NCBI GenBank assembly: GCA_003477305.1 | Contig: DMTN01000050.1 | Location: forward strand, 6,623 to 19,947 | DNA length: 13,325 nucleotides | Reading direction: 5' to 3' | Source of the DNA: Acholeplasmatales bacterium | GTDB lineage: Bacteria > Bacillota_I > Bacilli_A > Izemoplasmatales > Hujiaoplasmataceae | Shown: piece by piece, positions 1 to 6,486 of the stretch | How the letters are laid out: each line of letters opens with the position of its first letter | Position numbering within the stretch: position 1 is the stretch's first letter | Made by a program: the position numbers and the translations under genes | Notes under the pieces: model-generated | Seen by the model: only the letters and a program-made list of their open reading frames with translations | Databases searched by the model: none | What the model was told of the DNA's origin: nothing

Positions 1-224
1 TTCCAGGAGAGGGTTCCGCGGAACCGGATTTGCTCCGGGGTGACGACGATCCCGGTTTCTTCGGCGATTTCGCGGCGGATGCAGTCTTCGGGCGATTCGC
101 CTTTGTCGCGTTTCCCGCCGACGCCGTTCCACATACCGAACCAGGGAGCCTTGTTGCGATTGAGCATCAGGATTTCATCGTTGTGTTTGATGAAGGCGAG
201 CGTGTAGAGATAATTTTGATCCAT
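1..224 (-). CDS. NUDIX hydrolase (MutT-like), 3' part outside window
   Basis: The first 74 residues are visible and the rest lies off the left edge. The complete Nudix box is seen: G37, five residues, E43, seven residues, then REIAEETGI at 51-59, which coordinates the divalent metal for cleaving nucleoside diphosphate-X bonds. The preceding stretch LNRNKAPWFGMWNGVGGK is typical of 8-oxo-dGTP diphosphatase-like members (family knowledge), so a nucleotide-pool sanitising role is likely, but the substrate is not fixed by sequence. I chose the ATG at 224 because family proteins begin just before the YTLAFI strand. In-frame ATGs at 245 and 260 would add 7 or 12 residues, and the one at 260 would lie at or just before the predicted transcription start. 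No strong ribosome site decides it. The gene is divergent from the c-di-GMP operon. Confidence 0.88.
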   Translation of the reverse strand, partial: MDQNYLYTLAFIKHNDEILMLNRNKAPWFGMWNGVGGKRDKGESPEDCIRREIAEETGIVVTPEQIRFRGTLSW

Positions 225-262
225 CGGAGTCCCATCCCGGGCCATCTGGCCGCACTCCATTT

Positions 263-291
263 ATGATATCACATTGTCGCCGGAGCCGCAA
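263..291 (-). promoter_or_regulatory. Promoter for the NUDIX gene
   Basis: On the minus strand a -35 TTGCGG (286-291) is followed after 17 bp by an extended -10, TGATATCAT (-10 hexamer at 263-268). The predicted transcription start near 256 leaves a short leader for the start at 224 and argues against the ATG at 260. This is pattern-based only. Confidence 0.5.
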
Positions 292-366
292 GGGTGCCGA
301 ATGCGCGTAAACGGCGTCAAGTAGTCGAAGATAACGGTGTTTTTGTGATTTTTTTAAGATGCGATA

Positions 367-395
367 TGGAGAAAATGGGTGAATGTGGGTATAAT
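367..395 (+). promoter_or_regulatory. Promoter for the c-di-GMP operon
   Basis: A perfect -10 TATAAT (390-395) lies 17 bp after TGGAGA (367-372), a 4/6 match to the -35 consensus. Transcription would begin near 402. The leader is therefore short and holds no room for a c-di-GMP riboswitch, and a translation start upstream of about 402 is excluded. Confidence 0.55.
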
Positions 396-450
396 ACAGA
401 GAGGGAACACCGTATGCATGTCGGACCTTGGCGGAGGAAACATCACCCTC

Positions 451-2064
451 ATGAAAACGCATCGACCGCAACCCGTCGACAAAAAGACGCCTGAATCGGC
501 GAATCACCAACATCCCGAAACGCTCAATCCGAATCTCGTCAGCGCCAAAATCATCCTGATTTATGCGATCATAGGATTCGTATGGATCGTCTTGACCGAC
601 TGGGCAGCCGAGTTTTTTTTCGGCGGCACGCCGTCGTTCGAGAGGGCTCAGACCATCAAGGGGTGGTTTTACGTCGGCGTGACGGCGATCATCTTCTATC
701 TCATCATCCGCCGGTCGATGGGCCTATATGCATCGACGATCGAGCGGCTTGGCCGCCTGAACGCCACACTTGATTCATATGCCTATATCGATTCGCTGAC
801 CGGCCTGCCCAATCGGAACAGCGCCGAACGATTCGTCACCGAAGAACTGCAAGGCGATGCGGCCGTGTTTCTGCTCTTCGACATCGACGACTTCCACAAT
901 ATCAACGACATCAAGGGTCATGCGGTCGGCGACGAACTGCTGCGCGCCGTCGCCGAAATCCTGAAAGCGGCGAATCCGTCCCCGCATTTCGTGGCACGAA
1001 TCGGTGGCGACGAATTCATCGTCATCATGCGCGGGCCGATCGAAACCTTGGAACTGGAACACGCGTTTGAGGGAATGCTTCGGCAAATCCGCAAGCCATG
1101 GTCGCTCGGCGGATCCGAGTTCTACGTCACCTACAGCGCCGGATATGCCATTTGTCCGCGCGACGGCGGCGATTTTTTGACGCTTTTACGCTGTGCCGAC
1201 ACGGCCCTCTCGGCGGCCAAGGATCTGGGCAAGAACCGCTTCGTGAAGTATGACGAGACGCTGGCGAACGATCGGCTCGCCGCAATCCTGCTCGGCGGAG
1301 ATCTCAGGCGGGCGGTGACCGGCGGCGATTTCAAACTTCACTATCAACCGATCGTCAACCTCCAAACCGGACGGGCGGAAGGCGTCGAAGCGCTGATCCG
1401 ATGGGTTCATCCGACCCGCGGAAACGTTCCGCCGCTTGCGTTCATCCCGCTTGCGGAGAAGATCGGTGTGATTCTTGAGATCGATCTGTTTGTGATCGAA
1501 CGCGTGTTTTTGCAGGCGAATATCTGGAAGGGCGCCGCCGCGCGCCCGCTGAAACTGTCCGTCAATCTTTCCGCCAAGTCACTGATCGACCCGCGGTTCG
1601 TCCCCGAACTGAGACGCCTCGTCGCCGCAACGAAAGTGGACGCTACATCGATCCGCGTCGAAATCACCGAGACCGCCTTCGTCGAAAACTATGAGGAAGC
1701 GATTCATAACCTGCTCGAAATCAAGGCGATGGGATTCATCCTGACGCTCGACGATTTCGGGATCGGCTATTCTTCGCTCACGTACCTGTCGCGGCTTCCG
1801 ATGGATGTCCTCAAGATCGACCGCGAGTTCGTCCGCAAGGCCTCCGAAGGCGTGGCCGAAGGGGCGATTCTCAAATTCATCATCGAAATGGCTCATCTGA
1901 TGGGCATGAAAGTCATCGCCGAAGGCATCGAGACCGAGAAACAGCTCCAGATTTTGAAAACGTATGGCGGCGATTGCGTGCAGGGCTTTTTGTTTTCACG
2001 GCCGCTTCCCGAACCGGAAGCGTATGCCTGGATCCAGAAGCATCAAGACAAAACGGAGGGGTAA
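451..2064 (+). CDS. Membrane GGDEF-EAL protein (c-di-GMP synthesis/hydrolysis)
   Basis: Seen: two hydrophobic helices (about residues 32-52 and 71-87), then a GGDEF domain with intact GGDEF at 185-189 and an EAL domain with EAL at 313-315. The usual EAL active-site elements are all present: the Asn of SVNLSA (about 372), EITE (404-407), DDFGIGYSS (434-442), Lys455 of KID, EGIE (491-494) and QG near 511. The phosphodiesterase half is thus probably active. The GGDEF half also keeps its motif but lacks the RxxD inhibitory site (PSPH there), so it may be an active cyclase without product inhibition or a GTP-sensing module. Net direction is not predictable. Start is uncertain: 451 has GGAGG 13 nt upstream, while 418 has GAGGG 12 nt upstream; both are in frame. 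It is followed after 3 nt by a second GGDEF gene, so the two are co-transcribed. Confidence 0.92.
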   Translation: MKTHRPQPVDKKTPESANHQHPETLNPNLVSAKIILIYAIIGFVWIVLTDWAAEFFFGGTPSFERAQTIKGWFYVGVTAIIFYLIIRRSMGLYASTIERLGRLNATLDSYAYIDSLTGLPNRNSAERFVTEELQGDAAVFLLFDIDDFHNINDIKGHAVGDELLRAVAEILKAANPSPHFVARIGGDEFIVIMRGPIETLELEHAFEGMLRQIRKPWSLGGSEFYVTYSAGYAICPRDGGDFLTLLRCADTALSAAKDLGKNRFVKYDETLANDRLAAILLGGDLRRAVTGGDFKLHYQPIVNLQTGRAEGVEALIRWVHPTRGNVPPLAFIPLAEKIGVILEIDLFVIERVFLQANIWKGAAARPLKLSVNLSAKSLIDPRFVPELRRLVAATKVDATSIRVEITETAFVENYEEAIHNLLEIKAMGFILTLDDFGIGYSSLTYLSRLPMDVLKIDREFVRKASEGVAEGAILKFIIEMAHLMGMKVIAEGIETEKQLQILKTYGGDCVQGFLFSRPLPEPEAYAWIQKHQDKTEG

Positions 2065-2067
2065 GAC

Positions 2068-3216
2068 ATGCTCGACCGCATCCTCGCATTCGACATCAAT
2101 ATCTTCGCATGCTTCCTGCTATTGACGATGACGATCATCATCCGGATCAAAGGCGACCGGCACAGTTATTCCAGTTCGTTGTTTTTATCGATCATCTGCC
2201 TGACGATCGCCGCGCTGATTTTGGAGGCGGCCACCTGGATCGCCGACAGTTATGCGGGATCCTTCGCGTTCTTCGTCAATTATCTATCGAACTGGCTGCT
2301 CGTACTCGTTACCCCCGTGCTGGCCGGATTTTGGATCTCCTATGTCGACTATAAGATCCTGAAGGACCGCAAACGCATCCGGCGGCTGCATTTCTATCAG
2401 TTCGGAACCTATCTCGTTTTGATCGCGCTGATCCTCAATTTCTTCGTCCCGATCTATTTTTCCGTCACCGGGGACAACGATTATGCGACCGGACCGTTCG
2501 GCTGGATCAACAACGTTCTTCTATACCTGCATTTGATCTATGCGGCCGTGCTGACGGTCATGCATCGCGGAAAGACCAACATCGGCGTGATTCGCGGCGT
2601 CATGGCGGTCTTCATCCTGCCGGTGATCGGCACCATCATCCAGTCGTTTTACAATAATTTCCTGTTCACGTGGCCGATGCTCGCGCTCGCGGTGGTCGTG
2701 ACCTACATGTTCCTTGAAACCACCTCGGGAACGCTCGACGGGCTCACCAACCTCTATTCTCGTGTGAAATTCGACGAATACGTCCATTTCATCAAGGAGC
2801 GCGGCGAACTGTTCGGCCTGATCATGATCGACCTCGACGATTTCAAGGCCGTGAACGACAACTTCGGTCATCAGGTCGGCGACGTCGCCCTCACCGAGTT
2901 CGCGCGGATCCTGAAGCAGGTGTTCCGCAACGAACGGATGGTCGCCCGCATCGGCGGCGACGAGTTCATGGTCGTCACCTATCATGACGCCAACGCAGCC
3001 GGGAAAAGCGTCACCGCGGTTCGCGATCTGATGATCCGCCTGAAAAAAATCCCCGCCCTGAAAACTCTCCGCTTCAGTTACGGATTCATCCAGAACACGC
3101 CGGAACTGACGATTGACGATCTGCTCTCGAAAGTCGACCACCGGATGTATGACGACAAGGCGAAGAACAAGGGCATCCCGCCGTCAAACGGCCGGGAAAC
3201 GCCGGACCGATCCTGA
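2068..3216 (+). CDS. Seven-helix membrane diguanylate cyclase (GGDEF)
   Basis: 382 residues. About seven hydrophobic segments (around 8-26, 38-58, 67-92, 109-131, 146-165, 173-193, 200-217) form a membrane sensor module, followed by a GGDEF domain from about 222. The metal-binding DLDDF (255-259), NDNFGH and the GGDEF motif (296-300) are intact, so the protein should make c-di-GMP from two GTP at the membrane. The inhibitory I-site position reads RNER instead of RxxD, suggesting weak or no product feedback. The start is supported by GGAGGGG six nt before the ATG, and the gene begins 3 nt after the stop of the GGDEF-EAL gene. A synthase paired with a bifunctional enzyme implies a local c-di-GMP control unit (inference). 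The ligand of the membrane domain is unknown. A bidirectional hairpin terminator follows. Confidence 0.92.
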   Translation: MLDRILAFDINIFACFLLLTMTIIIRIKGDRHSYSSSLFLSIICLTIAALILEAATWIADSYAGSFAFFVNYLSNWLLVLVTPVLAGFWISYVDYKILKDRKRIRRLHFYQFGTYLVLIALILNFFVPIYFSVTGDNDYATGPFGWINNVLLYLHLIYAAVLTVMHRGKTNIGVIRGVMAVFILPVIGTIIQSFYNNFLFTWPMLALAVVVTYMFLETTSGTLDGLTNLYSRVKFDEYVHFIKERGELFGLIMIDLDDFKAVNDNFGHQVGDVALTEFARILKQVFRNERMVARIGGDEFMVVTYHDANAAGKSVTAVRDLMIRLKKIPALKTLRFSYGFIQNTPELTIDDLLSKVDHRMYDDKAKNKGIPPSNGRETPDRS

Positions 3217-3236
3217 TTCAATCAACCCATTGAAAA

Positions 3237-3266
3237 AGCGCGTGCTCTCGGGCACGCGCTCTGTTT
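3237..3266. terminator. Bidirectional rho-independent terminator
   Basis: Arms AGCGCGTGC (3237-3245) and GCACGCGCT (3252-3260) pair perfectly around a 6-nt loop. A T-run (3263-3267) follows on the plus strand, and an A-run (3232-3237) supplies a U-tract on the minus strand. It sits between convergent stops at 3216 and 3280 and can serve both operons. Confidence 0.85.
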
Positions 3267-3279
3267 TTCTTTCGGCGGA

Positions 3280-4233
3280 TCACTCGTCCGGCTTTCCCTG
3301 ATGCACGACGACCTGCGGGAACGGGACGCCGATCCCGTGTTCGTCAAAAAGCAGTTTCATCGCGCGATTGAGGTCGCGGGCAACCTGATACTTTTTCATT
3401 TCATGCGTCTTGGCGTAGATGCGGAGGACGACGGCCGAATCGGCGAGCGACTGGACGCCATAGTAGAACGGACCTTCGACGATGGCAGGAACGCGCTCGC
3501 GGATTTGCGGCAGCGCCTCGCGGATGATCTTCTCGACGTTTTCGAGCTTTTCGCCATATGCGATCCCGATGTCGCAGATCGCCGGCGAGAGGTTTGCGGA
3601 AGTGTTGAGGGCGCCGCGGATGTCGGAGTTGTTCACGATCTTGACGTCGCCGTTGTAGTCTTCGATTTGCGTGGTGCGGATGCCGATCGAGTTCACGGTC
3701 CCGCGGAACCCGCCGACTTCGATGATGTCGCCGACGGCGAACTGCTTCTCGAAGATGATGAAGAATCCGCTGATGATATCCTCGATCAGGCTTTGGGCGC
3801 CGAAACTGATCGCGAGTCCGAGGATGCCGGCGCCGGCGAGCAGCGTTCCGGTCGACACGCCCCAGGCGCCGAGGACCATGAAGACGGCGACGAGCGCGCT
3901 CGTGTATTTGATGACCGATGCAAGCAGGTCGGCGACTGTCGCACCGCGCGGATTTTTCCGCGAGAGGAGCCGGACGAGGGTGGTCAGAGCTTTCTCGAGG
4001 ACCCATACGAAGAAGACGATCGCGACGCTTTCAAGGAGGGTCACATAGTTGTTCGCGAAGAAGTCGGCGACGTTGAAGAAGCGGCCGATGCTGCTATCGA
4101 CGATATCGGCGAACGTCGATCCCGGAAACAGCACAGAAGCGAGGGCGGAGAGAAGCACGAGCAAGACGACGACGGCGGCGATGACGATGATGGGAATCAG
4201 TTGTTCCTTGTTCATCTCTTTCAGTTTTTTCAT
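3280..4233 (-). CDS. MscS-family mechanosensitive ion channel
   Basis: 317 residues. Three membrane stretches are seen: about 12-35, 62-88 and 103-145, the last running into the pore-lining helix rich in Gly/Ala (LLAGAGILGLAISFGAQSL). Next comes the MscS beta-domain signature (IEDIISGFFIIFEKQFAVGDIIEVGGFRGTVNSIGIRTT spans about 149-188) and a C-terminal alpha/beta vestibule domain. Family members open under membrane tension and release solutes on hypo-osmotic shock. The start at 4233 has AAGGA five nt and GGAGG ten nt upstream. An in-frame ATG at 4257 overlaps the stop of the preceding gene (ATGA) but has no ribosome site and would put the Shine-Dalgarno inside the coding region. It is the second gene of an operon with the secreted beta-repeat protein. 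Confidence 0.92.
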   Translation of the reverse strand: MKKLKEMNKEQLIPIIVIAAVVVLLVLLSALASVLFPGSTFADIVDSSIGRFFNVADFFANNYVTLLESVAIVFFVWVLEKALTTLVRLLSRKNPRGATVADLLASVIKYTSALVAVFMVLGAWGVSTGTLLAGAGILGLAISFGAQSLIEDIISGFFIIFEKQFAVGDIIEVGGFRGTVNSIGIRTTQIEDYNGDVKIVNNSDIRGALNTSANLSPAICDIGIAYGEKLENVEKIIREALPQIRERVPAIVEGPFYYGVQSLADSAVVLRIYAKTHEMKKYQVARDLNRAMKLLFDEHGIGVPFPQVVVHQGKPDE

Positions 4234-4253
4234 GGTTTTCCTTCCTCCCGGGC

Positions 4254-5663
4254 TCATGCGGGCGTGCGGACGATTTCCGCGACGGTGCTGGAATAGCTGA
4301 CGGCGGGTGCCGGTGTTTTCTCAAGATAGACGACGATGCGGTAGCCGGTTCCCGGTTTGGGGATCGAAAACGTCGCAGTCCGCCGGTCGCCGTCAGCGAT
4401 CAAGGTGACTTCGCCGCCGGACTGGTATTGATAGATTCCATCCACCCAGAGATAGACATAGTAGTAAATCGGTCCGAGAACGGCGGAAGGATCGTGGTAA
4501 TCGGCGGTGAAATCGTAGCCGAGGTCCGATTCGATCCAGGTGAACGTCCCGGTGTAGGCCGGCATCGTCCAGCCGACGGAAGCGGACACTTCCTTCGTCA
4601 CCGTATAGCCGGATGCGGGATCGACATAGGTCGCGTAAAGCGTCAGATGGTACTCGGTTTCGCGGAGCAAGCCGTCGACGCGCGTTACCCCGGAAGTGGA
4701 ACTTTCAGGGAACTCCTGTTCCTCCATCACGACGGGATCGACGGTAAACCGCGCCACCGTTTCGCCCTCCGGGGAAGTCAAGACGGCTTCGAAGGTCGCC
4801 GGTACGTCGGGATTCGTTTCGACATGGGCGGAGACGTCGAGCCAATCGAGCCCGGCATCATAGACGCCAAGATAGGCGAAGAACGAAGGCGGGGTATCGA
4901 GGATGCGGGAATCGAGAAGGATCGTCTCTCCCGATGTCGTCATCGCCCGAAGTTCCCAGAACAGCCGATAATCGGATCCCCAGAGATCGGGAAGGATCAG
5001 TTCGACATCGGTTCCCGATACCGGCATGCTGACCCAGCGGTTTTCCGGCGGCTCGATCAGTTTGCCCTGGGAAGCGCAATGGTCGAAGTCCATCGAGTCG
5101 CACAGTTCATTGCCGCTGAGTTGGGCGTGACGGAAGTAAACCGACGTGAACGCGCCTTCCGGATCGGACACGTGGATGCTGACGTGATATCGCAATAGGG
5201 TTTCCCACTGATATTCGCCGACTTCCTCGAGGGAATAACCGACGATCGCGCCGCCGGGACCGCGCGCGGTCCTAACGGTCGCCTTGTCGAGGGTGCGCCA
5301 GCCGAACCCCTGATCGAGTTCGATCAACAAGCGGTATTCGGTGTCGGCGCGCAGGTCGGTGAAGATCCCGGATGACATGCCCGGGCCGAGGCTTTGTTCT
5401 CGGTCGCCGAACTGGTCGCGGGCCACGACGCGGATGTGCGTATCAGAAGTTAAATCGAGCGAAGCGTCGACATAGAGTTCGTAAACGATGTCCGTGCCGG
5501 CGGAGGATGCGGAGAGAAACTTGGCTTCCGTCGCGGCGGCCGGGCTGAAAGTGGAACCAACGGCGACGGCGATCGTGACCGTGAATCCGGCGATCCACTT
5601 CATGACCGTCTGACGTTTCATCAGGTTCAGACGCGCGGCGCGTCTGGTCCGATAATCCTGCAT
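4254..5663 (-). CDS. Secreted or membrane-tethered protein with four Fn3/Ig-like repeats
   Basis: 469 residues, no family recognised with certainty. The N-terminus is very basic (eight Arg/Lys in the first 22), followed by a hydrophobic core IAGFTVTIAVAVGS (about 24-37) and a possible cleavage region SPAAATEA, so it is a long signal peptide or an anchor. The rest looks all-beta with about four units of around 100 residues. Each closes with a similar pattern, Leu/Ile-x-(x)-Thr/Ser-x-Tyr-hydrophobic strand and then a Thr-Pro/Ala hinge (for example ADTEYRLLIEL, GSDYRLFWELRA, RETEYHLTLYA, PGTGYRIVVYLE), as in fibronectin type III or Ig-like surface modules. Two Cys (NELCDSMDFDHC) in the second unit could form a disulfide. 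The start is backed by a G-rich site (GGGGGGAG) six nt upstream. The gene stops 20 nt before MscS, so they are probably co-transcribed. See finding on the seven-G run and competing start at 5712. Confidence 0.72.
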   Translation of the reverse strand: MQDYRTRRAARLNLMKRQTVMKWIAGFTVTIAVAVGSTFSPAAATEAKFLSASSAGTDIVYELYVDASLDLTSDTHIRVVARDQFGDREQSLGPGMSSGIFTDLRADTEYRLLIELDQGFGWRTLDKATVRTARGPGGAIVGYSLEEVGEYQWETLLRYHVSIHVSDPEGAFTSVYFRHAQLSGNELCDSMDFDHCASQGKLIEPPENRWVSMPVSGTDVELILPDLWGSDYRLFWELRAMTTSGETILLDSRILDTPPSFFAYLGVYDAGLDWLDVSAHVETNPDVPATFEAVLTSPEGETVARFTVDPVVMEEQEFPESSTSGVTRVDGLLRETEYHLTLYATYVDPASGYTVTKEVSASVGWTMPAYTGTFTWIESDLGYDFTADYHDPSAVLGPIYYYVYLWVDGIYQYQSGGEVTLIADGDRRTATFSIPKPGTGYRIVVYLEKTPAPAVSYSSTVAEIVRTPA

Positions 5664-5669
5664 GGATCT

Positions 5670-5676
5670 CCCCCCC
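5670..5676. repeat. Seven-residue homopolymer (G7 on the coding strand)
   Basis: Seven G in a row lie just before the start at 5663 and form the core of its ribosome site. Upstream on the same strand, an ATGATG (5712/5709) preceded by AAGGAG opens a frame that would join the secreted protein if this run lost one base. The run could be a slippage site or a base-calling error point. Confidence 0.6.
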
Positions 5677-5766
5677 TTCGGACCGTTCTTGACTGTTCAT
5701 CTTTTTCATCATATCACTTCTCCTTCGGCTTTTCCATATCCAAAACGAACTTCGAAGTAAAAGGTG

Positions 5767-5795
5767 TTGACGGAAGGAACCCGGACTGTTAAAAT
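5767..5795 (+). promoter_or_regulatory. Strong promoter of the arsenic/thiol unit
   Basis: TTGACG (5767-5772), 17 bp, then TAAAAT (5790-5795) preceded by TGT, an extended -10. Both hexamers match the consensus in 5 of 6 positions. The expected start near 5802 lies inside the inverted repeat 5798-5817. Confidence 0.72.
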
Positions 5796-5797
5796 AC

Positions 5798-5817
5798 ATA
5801 TAGACATCCATCTATAT
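5798..5817. promoter_or_regulatory. Inverted-repeat operator, ArsR/SmtB-like placement
   Basis: ATATAGA (5798-5804), six-base spacer, TCTATAT (5811-5817): a perfect 7-bp dyad starting 2 bp after the -10 box and covering the transcription start. ArsR/SmtB-family repressors commonly bind AT-rich dyads in this position upstream of arsenic or redox genes (family knowledge). No ArsR gene is in the window, so the cognate regulator would act from elsewhere. Confidence 0.6.
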
Positions 5818-5833
5818 AAGGCGTGAACGAGTC

Positions 5834-5929
5834 ATGAACCTACCGACCATTGAAAGTGCGATGGATGCCCTGTTCCCCCGATTCGCGTCAATCGCGATGA
5901 TCGGAATTGGATTCAATCATCTTGAATGA
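5834..5929 (+). CDS. Possible 31-residue leader ORF, doubtful
   Basis: The only reading frame in the long leader of the thiol unit begins with ATG at 5834 and encodes 31 residues with a mildly hydrophobic C-terminal half (FPRFASIAMIGIGF). An AAGG lies 12 nt upstream, which is weak. No family is recognised. It could be a leader peptide, the remnant of a lost gene (for example a regulator), or chance. The stop is 48 nt before the next start. The 314 nt between 5663 and 5978 otherwise hold only the promoter, the inverted repeat and the ribosome sites described. Confidence 0.2.
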   Translation: MNLPTIESAMDALFPRFASIAMIGIGFNHLE

Positions 5930-5977
5930 CCTGCATGACGATATCAATCAATTCAGAAACGACGGAGGAATCACGAC

Positions 5978-6343
5978 ATGATCATTCAAGCATTGGGCGG
6001 TTGTTGCAAGAAATCCCAGACGAACTACGAAAACGCGGTCAAGGCCGCGGCCGCCGCGGGGCTGTTCACGACCGTCGAGCACGTCACCGATATGGAACAA
6101 ATCATGAACCTCGGCGTCCTCGCGACGCCCGGCATCGCGATCGACGGGAAAGTCATGGCATCCGGCCGGGTCTCGACCGTCGCGCAAATCCTCGAAATGA
6201 TCGAGAAGCGCCGCCCGGTGGCCGCCGCAGCGCGGCAGGGCTGCTGCGAAGACGAAAAATGCGAGTGCGAATGCGACGCGGCGAATCCTGAAAAGCAGAA
6301 GGATTGCTGCCACGACCAAAGCGAAACGTGCTGCGGCCGATAG
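5978..6343 (+). CDS. Thioredoxin-fold protein with CC site and Cys-rich metal-binding-like tail
   Basis: 121 residues. Residues 1-76 match the small thioredoxin-like family often called redox-active disulfide protein 2: a beta-strand MIIQALGG, the redox site GGCCKKS (Cys9, Cys10), and the conserved ATPGIAIDGKVMASGR segment with the cis-Pro at 51. The usual second Cys of CxxC is Ser13, so the reactive pair must be the adjacent Cys9-Cys10 or use a partner. Residues 87-121 form an unusual tail with nine cysteines (89, 90, 95, 97, 99, 110, 111, 118, 119) in CC and CxCxC patterns among acidic residues, resembling a soft-metal or arsenite-binding segment. GGAGGA is eight nt before the ATG. It lies behind an ArsR-like operator and ahead of an arsenate reductase, so a role in thiol/arsenic chemistry is inferred: recycling ArsC or holding As(III). 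Confidence 0.82.
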   Translation: MIIQALGGCCKKSQTNYENAVKAAAAAGLFTTVEHVTDMEQIMNLGVLATPGIAIDGKVMASGRVSTVAQILEMIEKRRPVAAAARQGCCEDEKCECECDAANPEKQKDCCHDQSETCCGR

Positions 6344-6457
6344 AAGGCTTCCTTGGCATCTTTGTGCAATTGTGACCGCCTGATGCTTCCGGGTACGGTC
6401 CGATCCCGCGCTCGCGACGATCGTCATGGTTTTTCATTTGCTTCGATTCATCAAAAG

Positions 6458-6472
6458 TTCGAGTCACTCGAA
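6458..6472 (+). promoter_or_regulatory. Palindrome next to the arsC ribosome site
   Basis: TTCGAGT and ACTCGAA flank one central C, a 15-bp dyad. It ends inside the AAAGGA ribosome site (about 6471-6476) of the arsenate reductase. As DNA it could bind a regulator; as RNA only four to six pairs could form around a small loop. It is the one clear structure in the 143-nt gap between 6343 and 6487. Confidence 0.35.
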
Positions 6473-6486
6473 AGGATGGGATCCCC

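Noticed and set aside
225..450. c-di-GMP riboswitch ahead of the GGDEF genes
   Set aside because: The predicted transcript start near 402 leaves only some 15-50 nt of leader, too short, and no GEMM-like conserved segments are seen.
4254..4257. ATGA overlap as the MscS start
   Set aside because: No ribosome site before 4257, whereas 4233 has AAGGA and GGAGG at proper distance.
3301..4296. 331-codon open frame on the plus strand opposite the MscS gene
   Set aside because: Extremely Asp/Glu/Arg-rich translation, no ribosome site, and fully antisense to a well-recognised MscS gene; a GC-bias shadow.
5443..5712. 90-codon frame from ATG 5712 as an independent gene
   Set aside because: After the first 14 codons it becomes an Arg/His-rich shadow of the secreted-protein frame; kept only as a possible alternative N-terminus in the findings.
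5700..5760. Promoter for the secreted-protein gene on the minus strand (TTTACT, 17 bp, TATGGA)
   Set aside because: Only 4/6 and 3/6 matches; not strong enough to list.
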